This document shows positions 1 to 8,180 of a stretch of 64,000 nt of DNA, piece by piece; position 1 is the first letter of the stretch, and each line of letters begins with the position of its first letter. The stretch is from Microbacterium hibisci. GTDB taxonomy: Bacteria > Actinomycetota > Actinomycetes > Actinomycetales > Microbacteriaceae. The stretch covers positions 333,601-397,600 of the forward strand of contig NZ_JADIJC010000002.1 in assembly GCF_015278255.1 (NCBI RefSeq), read 5' to 3'. The notes beneath the pieces were generated by a model. That model saw only the letters and a list, made by a program, of their open reading frames with translations. It was not told the DNA's origin and searched no databases. The translations under genes were made by a program, and so were the position numbers.

Positions 1-2
1 TG

Positions 3-35
3 GCGTCCGACGTCCGTCGCGTCCCGATCGTCTGA
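3..35 (+). other. possible 3' end of an upstream plus-strand gene
   Basis: One plus-strand frame is open from the window edge and ends in TGA at 33-35, encoding ASDVRRVPIV. It could be the tail of a gene converging on upp, but ten codons are too few to judge. Confidence 0.2.
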
Positions 36-53
36 CGACCGCGGCGGCGCGCG

Positions 54-686
54 TCAGACCGTGCCGTACAGGCGGTCGCCGGCGTCGCCGAGGCCGGGCA
101 CGATGTAGCCCTTCTCGTTCAGCCGCTCGTCGAGTGCGCCCAGCACCAGCGTGACGTCACGACCGTCCACCTGCTTCTCGATCGCGGCGACGCCCTCGGG
201 GGCGCCGAGGATGCAGATCGCGGTGACGTCCTGGGCCCCGCGGGCGAAGAGGAAGTCGATCGCCGCGCCGAGCGATCCGCCCGTCGCGAGCATCGGGTCG
301 AGCACGAAGCACTGGCGGTCGCTCAGGTCGTCGGGAAGGCGCTCGGCATAGGTCGAGGGCGCCAGCGTCTCGTGGTCGCGCACCATTCCGAGGAAGCCGA
401 CCTCGGCCGTGGGGATGAGCTTGACCATGCCCTCGAGCATGCCGAGCCCGGCGCGGAGGATGGGCACGACGAGCGGGCGGGGGTCGTCGATCCGCACGCC
501 GGTCGTCGTCGTGACGGGCGTCTGGATCTCGATCGGCGCCACACGCACGTTGCGCGTCGCCTCGTAGGCGAGCAGCGTGACGAGCTCCTCCGTGAGCTGA
601 CGGAACACCGGCGACGGCGTGCGCTGATCGCGCAGCACCGTGAGCTTGTGGGTGATGAGGGGGTGGTCGGCGACGTGCAGGCGCAT
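54..686 (-). CDS. upp: uracil phosphoribosyltransferase
   Basis: Makes UMP from uracil and PRPP in pyrimidine salvage; cytosolic. At 210 residues the length is normal for the family. The PRPP loop DPMLATGGS lies at residues 130-138, and the uracil-binding C-terminal segment [17 protein letters not shown] at about 193-209; both are intact. The ATG at 686 is preceded after only six bases by TAATCT, so the mRNA is probably leaderless. The gene is divergent from tadA across a 138-base gap holding both promoters. Identification is secure. Confidence 0.97.
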   Translation of the reverse strand: MRLHVADHPLITHKLTVLRDQRTPSPVFRQLTEELVTLLAYEATRNVRVAPIEIQTPVTTTTGVRIDDPRPLVVPILRAGLGMLEGMVKLIPTAEVGFLGMVRDHETLAPSTYAERLPDDLSDRQCFVLDPMLATGGSLGAAIDFLFARGAQDVTAICILGAPEGVAAIEKQVDGRDVTLVLGALDERLNEKGYIVPGLGDAGDRLYGTV

Positions 687-692
687 AGAGAC

Positions 693-698
693 AGATTA
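693..698 (-). promoter_or_regulatory. -10 element of upp, leaderless type
   Basis: TAATCT read on the minus strand, six bases before the upp ATG. A start of transcription 6-7 bases downstream falls on the start codon. No clear -35 box is visible. Confidence 0.6.
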
Positions 699-812
699 GT
701 GCCGCCCCCGTCCTTCGCCGTGGCCGAATACCCGGTCGGTCACCGCGACGCGCCGGTGACGGATGCCGCGCCCCGGGGTGTGGGACGACCGGCCCGGTTT
801 TCGGCACCGCGG

Positions 813-818
813 TAGCCT
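813..818 (+). promoter_or_regulatory. -10 element of tadA, leaderless type
   Basis: TAGCCT ends six bases before the GTG at 825, in the same arrangement as several other genes here. No Shine-Dalgarno sequence lies between. Confidence 0.5.
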
Positions 819-824
819 CGTGCT

Positions 825-1286
825 GTGAACCTCGCCCCCGCCGACCTCGCCGCGATGGACCGCGCGCTGGCGCTGGCTGCGGCAGCGGGGGAGGTGGGCG
901 ACGTGCCGGTGGGAGCGGTGGTGACGGATGCCGCGGGCTCGGTGATCGGTGAGGGCCGCAACCTCCGCGAGGTCGAGCACGACCCCACGGCGCACGCCGA
1001 GATCGTGGCGCTGCGCGCGGCAGCCGCTGCGACGGGCTCGTGGAACCTCGAGGGATGCACGCTCGTCGTCACGCTCGAGCCCTGCCTGATGTGCGCCGGC
1101 GCGGTGCTGCAGTCCCGCATCGGCCGGCTCGTCTTCGGCGCGTGGGACGACAAGGCCGGCGCGGCGGGATCGATGTACGACGTCGTGCGCGACCGGCGCC
1201 TGCCGTATCGTGCCGAGGTGGTCGCGGGCGTGCGCGAGGATGAGGCATCCGCTCTCCTGCGCGCGTTCTTCGACGCCCGCCGCTGA
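825..1286 (+). CDS. tadA: tRNA-specific adenosine deaminase
   Basis: Deaminates the wobble adenosine 34 to inosine in tRNA-Arg(ACG). The zinc-binding cytidine/deoxycytidylate deaminase signature is complete: HAE at residues 57-59 supplies a zinc ligand and the catalytic Glu, and PCLMC at 86-90 supplies two Cys ligands. At 153 residues it matches bacterial TadA. The GTG start fits the TAGCCT promoter six bases upstream. Its position beside upp is common in Actinobacteria. A more general nucleoside deaminase is the only alternative and is less likely given the PCLMCAGA motif. Confidence 0.93.
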   Translation: MNLAPADLAAMDRALALAAAAGEVGDVPVGAVVTDAAGSVIGEGRNLREVEHDPTAHAEIVALRAAAAATGSWNLEGCTLVVTLEPCLMCAGAVLQSRIGRLVFGAWDDKAGAAGSMYDVVRDRRLPYRAEVVAGVREDEASALLRAFFDARR

Positions 1287-1374
1287 GCCGGCCACCGTCG
1301 CGCGCGCCGCGTTCGGGGGACAGCCGCGCGGGATCGGGGGGACAGCACCCTCCTGGCGCCTGCCGGCGCGGGCC

Positions 1375-1380
1375 TAGCGT
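1375..1380 (+). promoter_or_regulatory. -10 element of DUF2306 gene
   Basis: TAGCGT lies seven bases before a GTG at 1388. An earlier in-frame GTG at 1379 overlaps this hexamer, so the element decides in favour of 1388. Confidence 0.45.
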
Positions 1381-1387
1381 GACGCTC

Positions 1388-2113
1388 GTGACCCGCCTCA
1401 TCGAACCCGTCCGCACCGCTCCGGCCGTCGCGCGCCCCGGCGGGGTCCGCTCCCGCGTCGGCTGGACCTTCGTCCTGCTCACGGCGGTCGCCATCGTGGC
1501 GTACTCGGCCGTGCCGTACTTCACCGCGTCGCTCGCCGATCTCGCCGGCCAGGACGTGGGCCTCGCGCCGACCTACGCGGCGGCGTCGCCGTTCGTGCAG
1601 GGCGCGCTGTACGTCCACATCGTCGGCGGCGCCGTGGCGCTCGTCGCCGGACCGCTGCAGTTCTGGCGCGGGCTGCGCACGCGCGCGCCGCGCGTGCACC
1701 GCTGGATCGGCCGCGTCTACCTCGTCGCCGTCGCGGTGGGCGGAGTCGGCGGCCTTGTCATCGCTCCGTCCAGTCCGGCCGGCTACGTCGGGTTCTTCGG
1801 GTTCGGCGCCCTCGGGGTGCTGTGGCTTGTCACGGGCTGGCGGGCGTACCGGGCGATCCGGCGCGGCGACGTGCCGAGCCACCGGGCCTGGATGATCCGC
1901 AACTACGCCCTCACGTACTCCGGCGTGATGCTGCGCATCTGGCTGCCGCTGCTGCTGTTCGCGCCGTTCGTCCTCGGGCAGTCCTGGGAGATCGACACGG
2001 CCTTCCCGAATGCGTACGCGGCCGTGCCCTTCCTCTGCTGGCTGCCCAACCTCGTTTTCGCGGAGTGGCTGATCCGCCGCCGCGGCCTGCCGTCGTACCG
2101 TCTTCCCGTGTGA
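1388..2113 (+). CDS. DUF2306 integral membrane protein
   Basis: A membrane protein of 241 residues with about six hydrophobic helices and the DUF2306 pattern: a His in the second helix region (YVHIVGG), then a short Arg-rich loop HRWIGRVYL leading into the next helix, and SHRAWMIRNYALTYS later. The conserved His and Arg residues suggest a cofactor or lipid-linked role, but the family function is not established. The start at GTG 1388 is preferred because a -10 hexamer sits seven bases upstream; GTG 1379 is the alternative and adds three residues. Monocistronic; the next gene converges on it. Confidence 0.8.
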   Translation: MTRLIEPVRTAPAVARPGGVRSRVGWTFVLLTAVAIVAYSAVPYFTASLADLAGQDVGLAPTYAAASPFVQGALYVHIVGGAVALVAGPLQFWRGLRTRAPRVHRWIGRVYLVAVAVGGVGGLVIAPSSPAGYVGFFGFGALGVLWLVTGWRAYRAIRRGDVPSHRAWMIRNYALTYSGVMLRIWLPLLLFAPFVLGQSWEIDTAFPNAYAAVPFLCWLPNLVFAEWLIRRRGLPSYRLPV

Positions 2114-2121
2114 GGCGCGGA

Positions 2122-2135
2122 GAGACCGCGGTCTC
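2122..2135. repeat. 14-bp perfect palindrome between convergent genes
   Basis: GAGACCGCGGTCTC lies nine bases after the DUF2306 stop, in the 114-base gap before the convergent LLM gene. It has no loop or T-run, so it is a poor terminator; it may be a protein-binding site or chance. Confidence 0.35.
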
Positions 2136-2227
2136 GCCGAGCGACCCCGTATCCGGCGCAGACGCCGTGGTCGGTCGGCGCGGAACCGCGTTGTCGACGA
2201 ACGACGAAGCCGCTGAAGCCCGCGGCG

Positions 2228-3163
2228 TCAGCGCGGCAGGCGGGGGAGCACCTCGGTGCCGAGGTACTCGACGTGCGCGACGTCCTGCAGGTCCATGAGC
2301 TGGAAGTACACGCGCTGCGCGCCGAGGGCGACCAGTCGCTCGACCTTGGCGACGATCTCGTCGCGGGCCCCGACGATGTTCACGTCGCCGCGCAGCTCGT
2401 CGACGGTGCGGCCGATGTTGGCCGCGCGCTGGTCCAGTTCGGAGACGGATGCCGCAGCCAGCGTCGGCAGCGCCACCGAGAGCTTGAGCGAGTCGGGGTC
2501 GCGCCCGATGCGCGCGCACGTCTCCCGCACGACGGCGAACTTCTCCGCCGACTCCTCCTCGGACCGGAAGCCGATGTTGAACTCGGTGGCGAAACGCGCC
2601 GCGAGCTCGGGCGTGCGCCGGGGGCCGCCACCGCCGACGATCACGGGGACGCGCTCCTGAACGGGCTTCGGCAGGGCCGGGGCATCCGTCAGCCGGTAGT
2701 GCGCGCCCTCGAAGCTGTAGGTCTCGCCCACGGGCGTGGACCAGAGACCGGTCACGAGCTCGAGCTGCTCCTCGAGGAGGTCGAACCGCTTGGCGGGGAA
2801 CGGGATGCCGTACGCCTCGTGCTCGCGGCCGAACCACCCGGTGCCGAGGCCCAGCTCGGCACGGCCGCCCGACATCGCGTCGACCTGCGCGACCTGGATC
2901 GCCAGCAGTCCGGGCACGCGGTAGGTCACCGACGAGACGAGCGTGCCCAGCCGGATGCGCGAGGTCTCGCGTGCGAGCCCGGCGAGCGTCGTCCATGCGT
3001 CGGTGGGACCGGGCAGTCCGTCGCCGTCGCCCATGTGGAGGTAGTGGTCCGAGCGGAAAAACCCGTCGAACCCGAGACGCTCGGCCGTCTGAGCGAACGC
3101 CAGCTGGTCGTCGTAGCTCGCACCCTGCTGCGGCTCGGTGAAGATGCAGTACTCGATCGCCAC
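2228..3163 (-). CDS. LLM-class F420-dependent oxidoreductase
   Basis: A luciferase-like TIM-barrel oxidoreductase of 311 residues. Visible family traits are the N-terminal barrel strand with GFDGFFRSDHYLHM, the RIRLGTLVSSVTYR segment, AELGLGTGWFGREHEAYGI, and the glycine loop VIVGGGGPRRT. This layout matches the TIGR03560-type actinobacterial subfamily that uses coenzyme F420; the substrate cannot be read from sequence. The GTG start at 3163 is seven bases after the stop of the upstream CDF gene, so the two are probably cotranscribed. A second F420-type protein is at 54171. Confidence 0.85.
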   Translation of the reverse strand: MAIEYCIFTEPQQGASYDDQLAFAQTAERLGFDGFFRSDHYLHMGDGDGLPGPTDAWTTLAGLARETSRIRLGTLVSSVTYRVPGLLAIQVAQVDAMSGGRAELGLGTGWFGREHEAYGIPFPAKRFDLLEEQLELVTGLWSTPVGETYSFEGAHYRLTDAPALPKPVQERVPVIVGGGGPRRTPELAARFATEFNIGFRSEEESAEKFAVVRETCARIGRDPDSLKLSVALPTLAAASVSELDQRAANIGRTVDELRGDVNIVGARDEIVAKVERLVALGAQRVYFQLMDLQDVAHVEYLGTEVLPRLPR

Positions 3164-3170
3164 GGCGCGC

Positions 3171-4142
3171 TCAGTCCGTGGACCTGATGACGAACTCCGA
3201 CGTCGGCGGAGCGGGGTCGACCCCCGGTCGGTAGATGTCGGGCTCGAGATAGATCACCCGGGCCGCCGGCACCGCCGCGCGGATGCGGTCCTCCACCCGG
3301 TCGATGGCGCCTGCGATATCGACGAGCGGGGCGTCGGCCGCGAAGCCGAGCTTCGCGGCGACGAGGAACTCGTCGGGGCCGAGGTAGAGCGTCTTGATGT
3401 GGATGAGCTTCTCGACCTCGGGACCGTCGGCGATGGCGTCGACGATGCGCTGGCTGTCGGCATCCGTCGCCCCCTCGCCGACGAGGAGGCTCTTGGTCTC
3501 GATGCCGAGGATGATCGCGATCAGGATCAGCAGGGTGCCGATCATGAGCGTGCCGATGGCGTCGAAGACGGGATTGCCGGTGATCACCGTGAGGCCGACG
3601 CCGAACAGGGCGAACACGAGGCCGATCAGCGCGCCGACGTCCTCGAGCAGCACGACGGGGAGCTCCGGCGCCTTCGAGTGACGCACGAACGAGACCCACG
3701 ACTGCCCCGTGGCGCGCACGTGGTTGCTCTCGCCGACCGCGGTGCGAAGGGAGAACGACTCGAGCACGATCGCGATGACGAGCACGACGATCGGCAGCCA
3801 CCACCACCTCTCGTCGAGGGCGTGGGGATGGGTGAGCTTCTCGACGCCCTCGTAGATCGCGAAGAGGCCGCCGACCGAGAACAGGATGATCGACACCACG
3901 AACGCATAGACGTAGCGCTCGCGGCCATAGCCGAACGGATGCTCGCGGTCGGCCTCCTTCCGGGCCTTGCGGCCGCCGAGCAGGAGGAGCAGCTGGTTGC
4001 CCGAGTCGGCGACCGAGTGGATCGCCTCGGCGAGCATCGACGCCGAGCCCGAGAGGAACCAGGCGATGAACTTCGCCAGGGCGATGCCCATGTTCGCCAG
4101 GAAGGCGGCGATGATGGCCTTGCCGCCGCCGGAAGCACTCAT
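3171..4142 (-). CDS. cation diffusion facilitator family transporter
   Basis: Exports divalent metal cations (Zn, Fe, Co or Mn) in exchange for protons across the cytoplasmic membrane. It has 323 residues and six predicted membrane helices. The helix-2 metal-site pattern H-x3-D is seen in AIHSVADSGNQ and the helix-5 acidic pattern in LLEDVGALIGL. A cytosolic C-terminal domain of about 90 residues contains the usual ferredoxin-like segment (LIHIKTLYLGPDEFLVAAKLGF). I chose ATG 4142 because TAGACT lies seven bases upstream; the longer in-frame start adds 13 unconserved basic residues. Metal specificity is not determinable. Confidence 0.9.
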   Translation of the reverse strand: MSASGGGKAIIAAFLANMGIALAKFIAWFLSGSASMLAEAIHSVADSGNQLLLLLGGRKARKEADREHPFGYGRERYVYAFVVSIILFSVGGLFAIYEGVEKLTHPHALDERWWWLPIVVLVIAIVLESFSLRTAVGESNHVRATGQSWVSFVRHSKAPELPVVLLEDVGALIGLVFALFGVGLTVITGNPVFDAIGTLMIGTLLILIAIILGIETKSLLVGEGATDADSQRIVDAIADGPEVEKLIHIKTLYLGPDEFLVAAKLGFAADAPLVDIAGAIDRVEDRIRAAVPAARVIYLEPDIYRPGVDPAPPTSEFVIRSTD

Positions 4143-4149
4143 GCGGACG

Positions 4150-4155
4150 AGTCTA
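4150..4155 (-). promoter_or_regulatory. -10 element of CDF gene, leaderless type
   Basis: TAGACT on the minus strand, seven bases before the ATG at 4142. It also rules out the longer upstream start, which would begin above the promoter. Confidence 0.5.
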
Positions 4156-4206
4156 CGGATGCTGCGGGGCGCGCTCCGCACCCCTTGCGCGCCCGGGTGC
4201 GGAGTG

Positions 4207-5319
4207 TCAGTCCGACGAGCGCAGGATGATCGCCTCGGTCGGCGGCGCCGGGTCGTGCGGGTGCCCGACGTAGCCGATCGCCTCCAGCAGCGCGTGCCGG
4301 AACTCGGCCGGCCGTTCGAGGTGCGGGGCGTGGCCGACGCCCTCGAGCGCGACCTCCTTCACTTCGCCGCCCGCGGCCGCGTACCGCGCGAGGACGTCAC
4401 GCGTCTGCGACACCATCTCCTGCGGCGGGGCGACCTCGTCGCCCGGCCAGTCCGGCACGAAGCCGAGCTTGCCGAGGTTGTTGTAGTCGTAGAGCGAGGC
4501 GTCCGACACGATCGGGTCGGCGGTGCCGCGGATCCACAGGATCGGCGGCTTCTCGGCGAGTGCCACGATGCCCGAGACGTCGAAGTTGCCGGGGGCCATC
4601 GTGTTCAGCACGCCGATCGTGCCGGCCGCGAAGCCCGGCCAGTTGTCGCTCGACACCGCGTCGCCCGGGTAGTTGCCGGTGGCGGTCGAGGTGGTGAGCA
4701 TCGACTCGACCCACACGTCCTCGTGCTCGGTGCGATAGTCCGCGGTGACGTACTGCGAGCGGAACACCGACCGGGGGGACGTCGGGGCCTCGGTGGTCGT
4801 GTCGTGGTCGATCAGCCGCTGCACGAAGTCCTGGTTCACGGTGCCGCCGCCGCAGCCGGCGTCGTCGTCGGTGAGGCGCGACCCGTCGCGGCGCGTTCCC
4901 CCGAAGCCGTACGGCGAGATCGGCGCCTCGAGCGTCAGGCTCAGCACCGGGTGGTCGAGGGCGTACTGCATCGCGACCCCGGCGCCCATCGACCAGCCGA
5001 CGAGGTGCGCCGTGGTGATGCCGAGCTCCTCGAGGGTCGCGTGGACGTCGTCGCTGAAGTCGCGCACGCCGCGGGTCGCGTCGATCGGCGCGTGCTCCGT
5101 GCCGCCGTACCCGCGGAGGTCGATCGCGATCACCCGGATGTCGGTCGGCAGATCCTGCATCGTCTCCTGCCAGAACAGCGCCGACGAGACATTGCCGTGG
5201 ATCAGCACGACCGTGCGATCGGGCGGCGTCGCGGAGTCGTCGCCGACGCGCTCCAGCACGTTCACGGACAATCGGGGGATCTCCACGGTGCGCGCCGAGA
5301 TTCCGTCGAAGAGCGTCAT
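4207..5319 (-). CDS. alpha/beta-fold hydrolase
   Basis: A hydrolase of 370 residues with a complete catalytic set: oxyanion motif HGN at residues 41-43, nucleophile elbow GWSMG with Ser110, a late acid in GTADPIV, and the His of GVGHAPHLERP near the C-terminus. About 60 residues longer than minimal family members, with a large cap insertion between the nucleophile and the acid. The ATG at 5319 follows a GGGAGG ribosome binding site about six bases upstream; an alternative start ten codons earlier has none. The substrate is unknown; lipase/esterase or epoxide-hydrolase-like activities are possible. Confidence 0.85.
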   Translation of the reverse strand: MTLFDGISARTVEIPRLSVNVLERVGDDSATPPDRTVVLIHGNVSSALFWQETMQDLPTDIRVIAIDLRGYGGTEHAPIDATRGVRDFSDDVHATLEELGITTAHLVGWSMGAGVAMQYALDHPVLSLTLEAPISPYGFGGTRRDGSRLTDDDAGCGGGTVNQDFVQRLIDHDTTTEAPTSPRSVFRSQYVTADYRTEHEDVWVESMLTTSTATGNYPGDAVSSDNWPGFAAGTIGVLNTMAPGNFDVSGIVALAEKPPILWIRGTADPIVSDASLYDYNNLGKLGFVPDWPGDEVAPPQEMVSQTRDVLARYAAAGGEVKEVALEGVGHAPHLERPAEFRHALLEAIGYVGHPHDPAPPTEAIILRSSD

Positions 5320-5478
5320 GCGAAGGCCTCCCACATCCTCCGGAGGCACCTGCGCCCCCGCACTCCCGAGGATAGACCGGCTCGCCGTGACGCGGACGAC
5401 GTGGCGGGAACGGATGCCGGGGGCTCCGGCATCCGTTCCGCTCGCGTTCGAGCTTTCCCGCGGCCGCCGCGGCCGGCG

Positions 5479-6141
5479 TCAGGCCGAGGGCGTCTGGCCG
5501 GTGTAGAAGGCGTAGGTGTTTTCGGCGCCGCGGGCGGCCGCCTCCGCGTCGGCGCCGTCGGCCGCGTGCGCGGCGCCCCACGCGTCGGCCGCGCCACGGT
5601 AGAACGCCCGTCCCTCGTCGGTGAACGCCCAGGCCTCGGCCTGTTCGGGCGAGATGCCGTCGCCCGACCCGAGGTGAAGGGCGAGGCCCAGGAGGCCGCC
5701 GTCCCAGCCGACGCCCGTGGCGCCCGGCCCGTAGATGTCCCAGAACTCGGCGGGCACGTCGTCGACACGGGCGACGTGCTCGAGCTCGAACCGTGTGGCA
5801 TCCTCGCCCTCGGCCGTGAGACGTACGGTCAGCCAGGTCACTCCGCCGCCGTACTCCCACGTCGCGCGGAAGTGCGCCGCGCCGTCGGCGGGCGGTGCGC
5901 ACTCCTGGATCTCGCCGCCGGCGTTGCCCTCGATCTGGTAGCGGCCGCCGAGCACGAGGTCGCCCGAGATCGGCTGGAACCACCGTGCGATGCGCGCGGC
6001 GCTGGTGACGGCATCCCACACGTCGTCGATGGGAGAGGGGTAGGTCTGCGCGAGGGTCTGGACGCGCGCGGGGTGGCCGTCGACCTCCTCGCCGGTGATC
6101 TCGCGGCTCACGGCGCTGAGCTGCGCCTGTACGTCGACCAT
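5479..6141 (-). CDS. SRPBCC (AHSA1-type) domain protein
   Basis: A protein of 220 residues with a START/Bet v1-like fold. The AHSA1 pattern is visible near residues 25-60: PSPIDDVWDAVTSAARIARW, then QPISGDLVLGGRYQIEGNAGG, and later the ATWEYGG strand. Such proteins bind small hydrophobic ligands. The ATG is one base after the stop of the upstream ArsR-type gene, so the pair is an operon. This ArsR plus SRPBCC pairing is common in Actinobacteria; the SRPBCC partner probably serves the condition sensed by the regulator. A frame reading on upstream through ArsR on another register is an artefact. Confidence 0.85.
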   Translation of the reverse strand: MVDVQAQLSAVSREITGEEVDGHPARVQTLAQTYPSPIDDVWDAVTSAARIARWFQPISGDLVLGGRYQIEGNAGGEIQECAPPADGAAHFRATWEYGGGVTWLTVRLTAEGEDATRFELEHVARVDDVPAEFWDIYGPGATGVGWDGGLLGLALHLGSGDGISPEQAEAWAFTDEGRAFYRGAADAWGAAHAADGADAEAAARGAENTYAFYTGQTPSA

Positions 6142-6142
6142 G

Positions 6143-6556
6143 TCAGTCCTCCTGGGGTTCGGTCGGATCGGATTCTTCTTGTGCGGCGTCGTCCTGTTCC
6201 GGGGCATCGTCGCGCTCGTGCTCCGCTGCCAGGCGGCGCTCGCGGCGCCCCCGCGCGAGCTCGGTGCCGAGCGCGTCGAGGTGCGGCTGCCAGAACCGCC
6301 GGAACGGGTCGAACCAGGCCGCCGCGTTCTCGAGGGGCTCCGGCGCGATGGCGTACAGCCGTCGCACGCCGTCGGGGCGCACCGTCGTGAACCCCGACTC
6401 TCGCAGCACCCGCAGGTGCTGCGAGACCGCCGGCTGCGAGATGCCGAACTCGCGCTGCACCGTCTCGCCGATGTCGCCCGCGCTGCGCTCGCCCTCCGCC
6501 AGGAGTTCGAGGATGCGCCGGCGCACCGGGTCGCCGAGGATGTCGAGTGCGTGCAC
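6143..6556 (-). CDS. ArsR-family winged-helix transcriptional regulator
   Basis: A regulator of 137 residues. The winged helix spans about residues 1-75, with the recognition helix in ISQPAVSQHLRVLRESGF and the wing VRPDGVRRLYAI. No Cys pair typical of metal-sensing ArsR proteins is present, so it belongs to the SRPBCC-linked subfamily rather than the metalloid sensors. The C-terminal 30 residues are a low-complexity Asp/Glu/Gln tail. Start: GTG 6556. Probably autoregulates through the AT-rich palindrome at 6578-6587 just upstream. Confidence 0.88.
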   Translation of the reverse strand: MHALDILGDPVRRRILELLAEGERSAGDIGETVQREFGISQPAVSQHLRVLRESGFTTVRPDGVRRLYAIAPEPLENAAAWFDPFRRFWQPHLDALGTELARGRRERRLAAEHERDDAPEQDDAAQEESDPTEPQED

Positions 6557-6577
6557 GCTCCCATGATTGCGTGGTCT

Positions 6578-6587
6578 CTTATATAAG
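6578..6587. promoter_or_regulatory. candidate ArsR operator palindrome
   Basis: CTTATATAAG is a perfect 10-bp palindrome about 20 bases upstream of the ArsR start, in a markedly AT-rich patch of a 70 percent GC region. A TTGACT box (minus strand) overlaps its edge. The position suits autorepression; the binding protein is inferred. Confidence 0.45.
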
Positions 6588-6635
6588 TCAACACTGAATC
6601 AGCCTTGCCCGCACGGCTCCGAGCCGGACCGCTCG

Positions 6636-6641
6636 TAGGAT
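6636..6641 (+). promoter_or_regulatory. -10 element of proC, leaderless type
   Basis: TAGGAT ends six bases before the proC ATG. No ribosome binding site fits in the gap. Confidence 0.5.
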
Positions 6642-6647
6642 GACGCC

Positions 6648-7493
6648 ATGCCTGCAGACGCCTCCGTTCTCCCTCCCATCGCGATCCTCGGCGCCGGTTC
6701 GATGGGGGGCGCGATCGCCCGCGGCCTCTCGCGGTCAGGCCTCGCGGCGGGTGGGGTGACGACCACCAACCGCTCGCGCGCGAAGGCCGCCGAGCTCGAG
6801 GGCCTCGACGGCGTCACCAGCGTCGCTCTCGAGGCCGACCCGACGGGGAACACGGATGCCGCGGCCGCCGCCGGCGTCGTGCTCGTCGGCGTCAAGCCGG
6901 CCATGGTGCCCGACCTGCTGCGCGAGATCGCACCCGTGCTGCGCCCGGGGACGATCGTGGTGAGCCTCGCGGCCGGCGTGACGATCGCCACCTTCGAAAG
7001 CCTCCTCAGCGCTGACGTCGCGGTGCTGCGCTCGATGCCGAACACGCCGGCGCTCGTCGGCCGCGGCGTCACCGGCCTCGCGGCCGGCACGCGCGCCGGC
7101 GACACCGACGTGGCCACCGTGCGGCGCCTGTTCGAGACGGTCGGCACGGTCGTCGAGGTTCCCGAGGAGCAGATCGACGCCCTGTCGACAATCTCGGGTT
7201 CGGGTCCCGCCTACTTCTTCCTGCTGGTGGAGGAGTTCACCAAGGCGGCCCTCGGCAAGGGCTTCACCGCGGCGGAGTCCCGGCTCATGGCCGAGCAGAC
7301 CTTCATCGGCGCCGCGGCGCTGCTCGAGGCATCCGCTGACGACCCGGCGGAGCTCCGCCGTCGGGTCACGAGCCCCAAGGGCACGACCGAGCGCGCTGTC
7401 GCGGTGCTGCAGGACGCGCACCTGGACGCCGTGTTCGGCGAGGCGACCGACGCCGCGCTGGCGCGCGCCAAGGAGCTGGCGGCCGGAGCGTAG
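6648..7493 (+). CDS. proC: pyrroline-5-carboxylate reductase
   Basis: Catalyses the last step of proline synthesis, reduction of pyrroline-5-carboxylate with NAD(P)H; cytosolic. At 281 residues the length is typical. The Rossmann loop AILGAGSMGGAIARGL is at about residues 8-23. The dimer-domain signature runs from SGSGPAYFFLLVEEF at about 184 to TSPKGTTERAV at about 240, where the family usually has PGGTT. In Mycobacterium proC lies next to the small HTH/bS22 pair; here those genes are 6.5 kb away at 13179-13552. Confidence 0.95.
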   Translation: MPADASVLPPIAILGAGSMGGAIARGLSRSGLAAGGVTTTNRSRAKAAELEGLDGVTSVALEADPTGNTDAAAAAGVVLVGVKPAMVPDLLREIAPVLRPGTIVVSLAAGVTIATFESLLSADVAVLRSMPNTPALVGRGVTGLAAGTRAGDTDVATVRRLFETVGTVVEVPEEQIDALSTISGSGPAYFFLLVEEFTKAALGKGFTAAESRLMAEQTFIGAAALLEASADDPAELRRRVTSPKGTTERAVAVLQDAHLDAVFGEATDAALARAKELAAGA

Positions 7494-7508
7494 CGGGGTT
7501 CTGCGGGC

Positions 7509-8180
7509 TCAGCGCTCGAGCGAGGCGAAGCGCTCGATGTCGGAGTTGGTGCCCGAGACGATGATGAGGTCGTGGTTGGTCACGACCGTGTTGGCCTCCG
7601 CATAGCGGAACGGCTTGCCCGGGCTCTTCACGCCGACCACCGTCACGTTGTACTTCGTCCGCACGCCGGACTCGTTCAGTCCCACGCCGCGGATGAACTT
7701 CGGGGGATAGAGCTTGGCGAGGGCGAAGTCGTCGTCGAACCGGATGAAGTCGAGCATCCGTCCGCTGACGAGGTGCGCGACGCGCTCGCCGGCCTCGCGC
7801 TCGGGGTAGATGACGTGGTTGGCGCCGACGCGAGCGAGGATCTTGCCGTGCGACTGCGACACCGCCTTCGCCCAGATCTGCGGCACCTTGAGGTCGACGA
7901 GGTTGGCGGTGATGAGGACGGATGCCTCGATCGACGAGCCGACGGCGACCACGGCGACCTGGAAGTCCTGAGCGCCGATCTGCTTCAGCGCGTCGATGTT
8001 GCGCGCGTCGGCCTGCACCGTGTGCGTGACCCGCTCGGACCACTTCTGCACGAGCTCGAGATTGTCGTCGATCGCGAGGACCTCGCGATCGAGCCGGTCG
8101 AGCTCGCCCGCGCACGCGGCGCCGAAGCGCCCGAGTCCGATCACGAGAACGGGCGCATCGCCCCTCATCCGCTCAACCAA
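7509..8180 (-). CDS. KtrA-type potassium uptake regulatory subunit
   Basis: The cytosolic RCK subunit that gates the KtrB potassium channel. It has 223 residues. The RCK_N Rossmann motif GLGRFG is at residues 15-20 and the nucleotide-ribose acid in LAIDDN follows the second strand. The RCK_C domain (TrkA_C) occupies about the last 80 residues. The TTG at 8180 is chosen because an AAAGG site lies seven bases upstream; it overlaps the ktrB stop by eight bases, giving translational coupling. ATG 8168 is the alternative start. Confidence 0.92.
   Translation of the reverse strand: MVERMRGDAPVLVIGLGRFGAACAGELDRLDREVLAIDDNLELVQKWSERVTHTVQADARNIDALKQIGAQDFQVAVVAVGSSIEASVLITANLVDLKVPQIWAKAVSQSHGKILARVGANHVIYPEREAGERVAHLVSGRMLDFIRFDDDFALAKLYPPKFIRGVGLNESGVRTKYNVTVVGVKSPGKPFRYAEANTVVTNHDLIIVSGTNSDIERFASLER

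Noticed and set aside
3967..6390. An 807-codon plus-strand frame over the CDF, hydrolase and SRPBCC genes
   Set aside because: It runs antisense to three genes with intact catalytic or transport motifs and has no recognisable domain.
5479..6594. A 371-codon frame extending the SRPBCC gene through the ArsR gene
   Set aside because: The first 151 codons are an out-of-frame reading of ArsR; the SRPBCC domain starts at ATG 6141.
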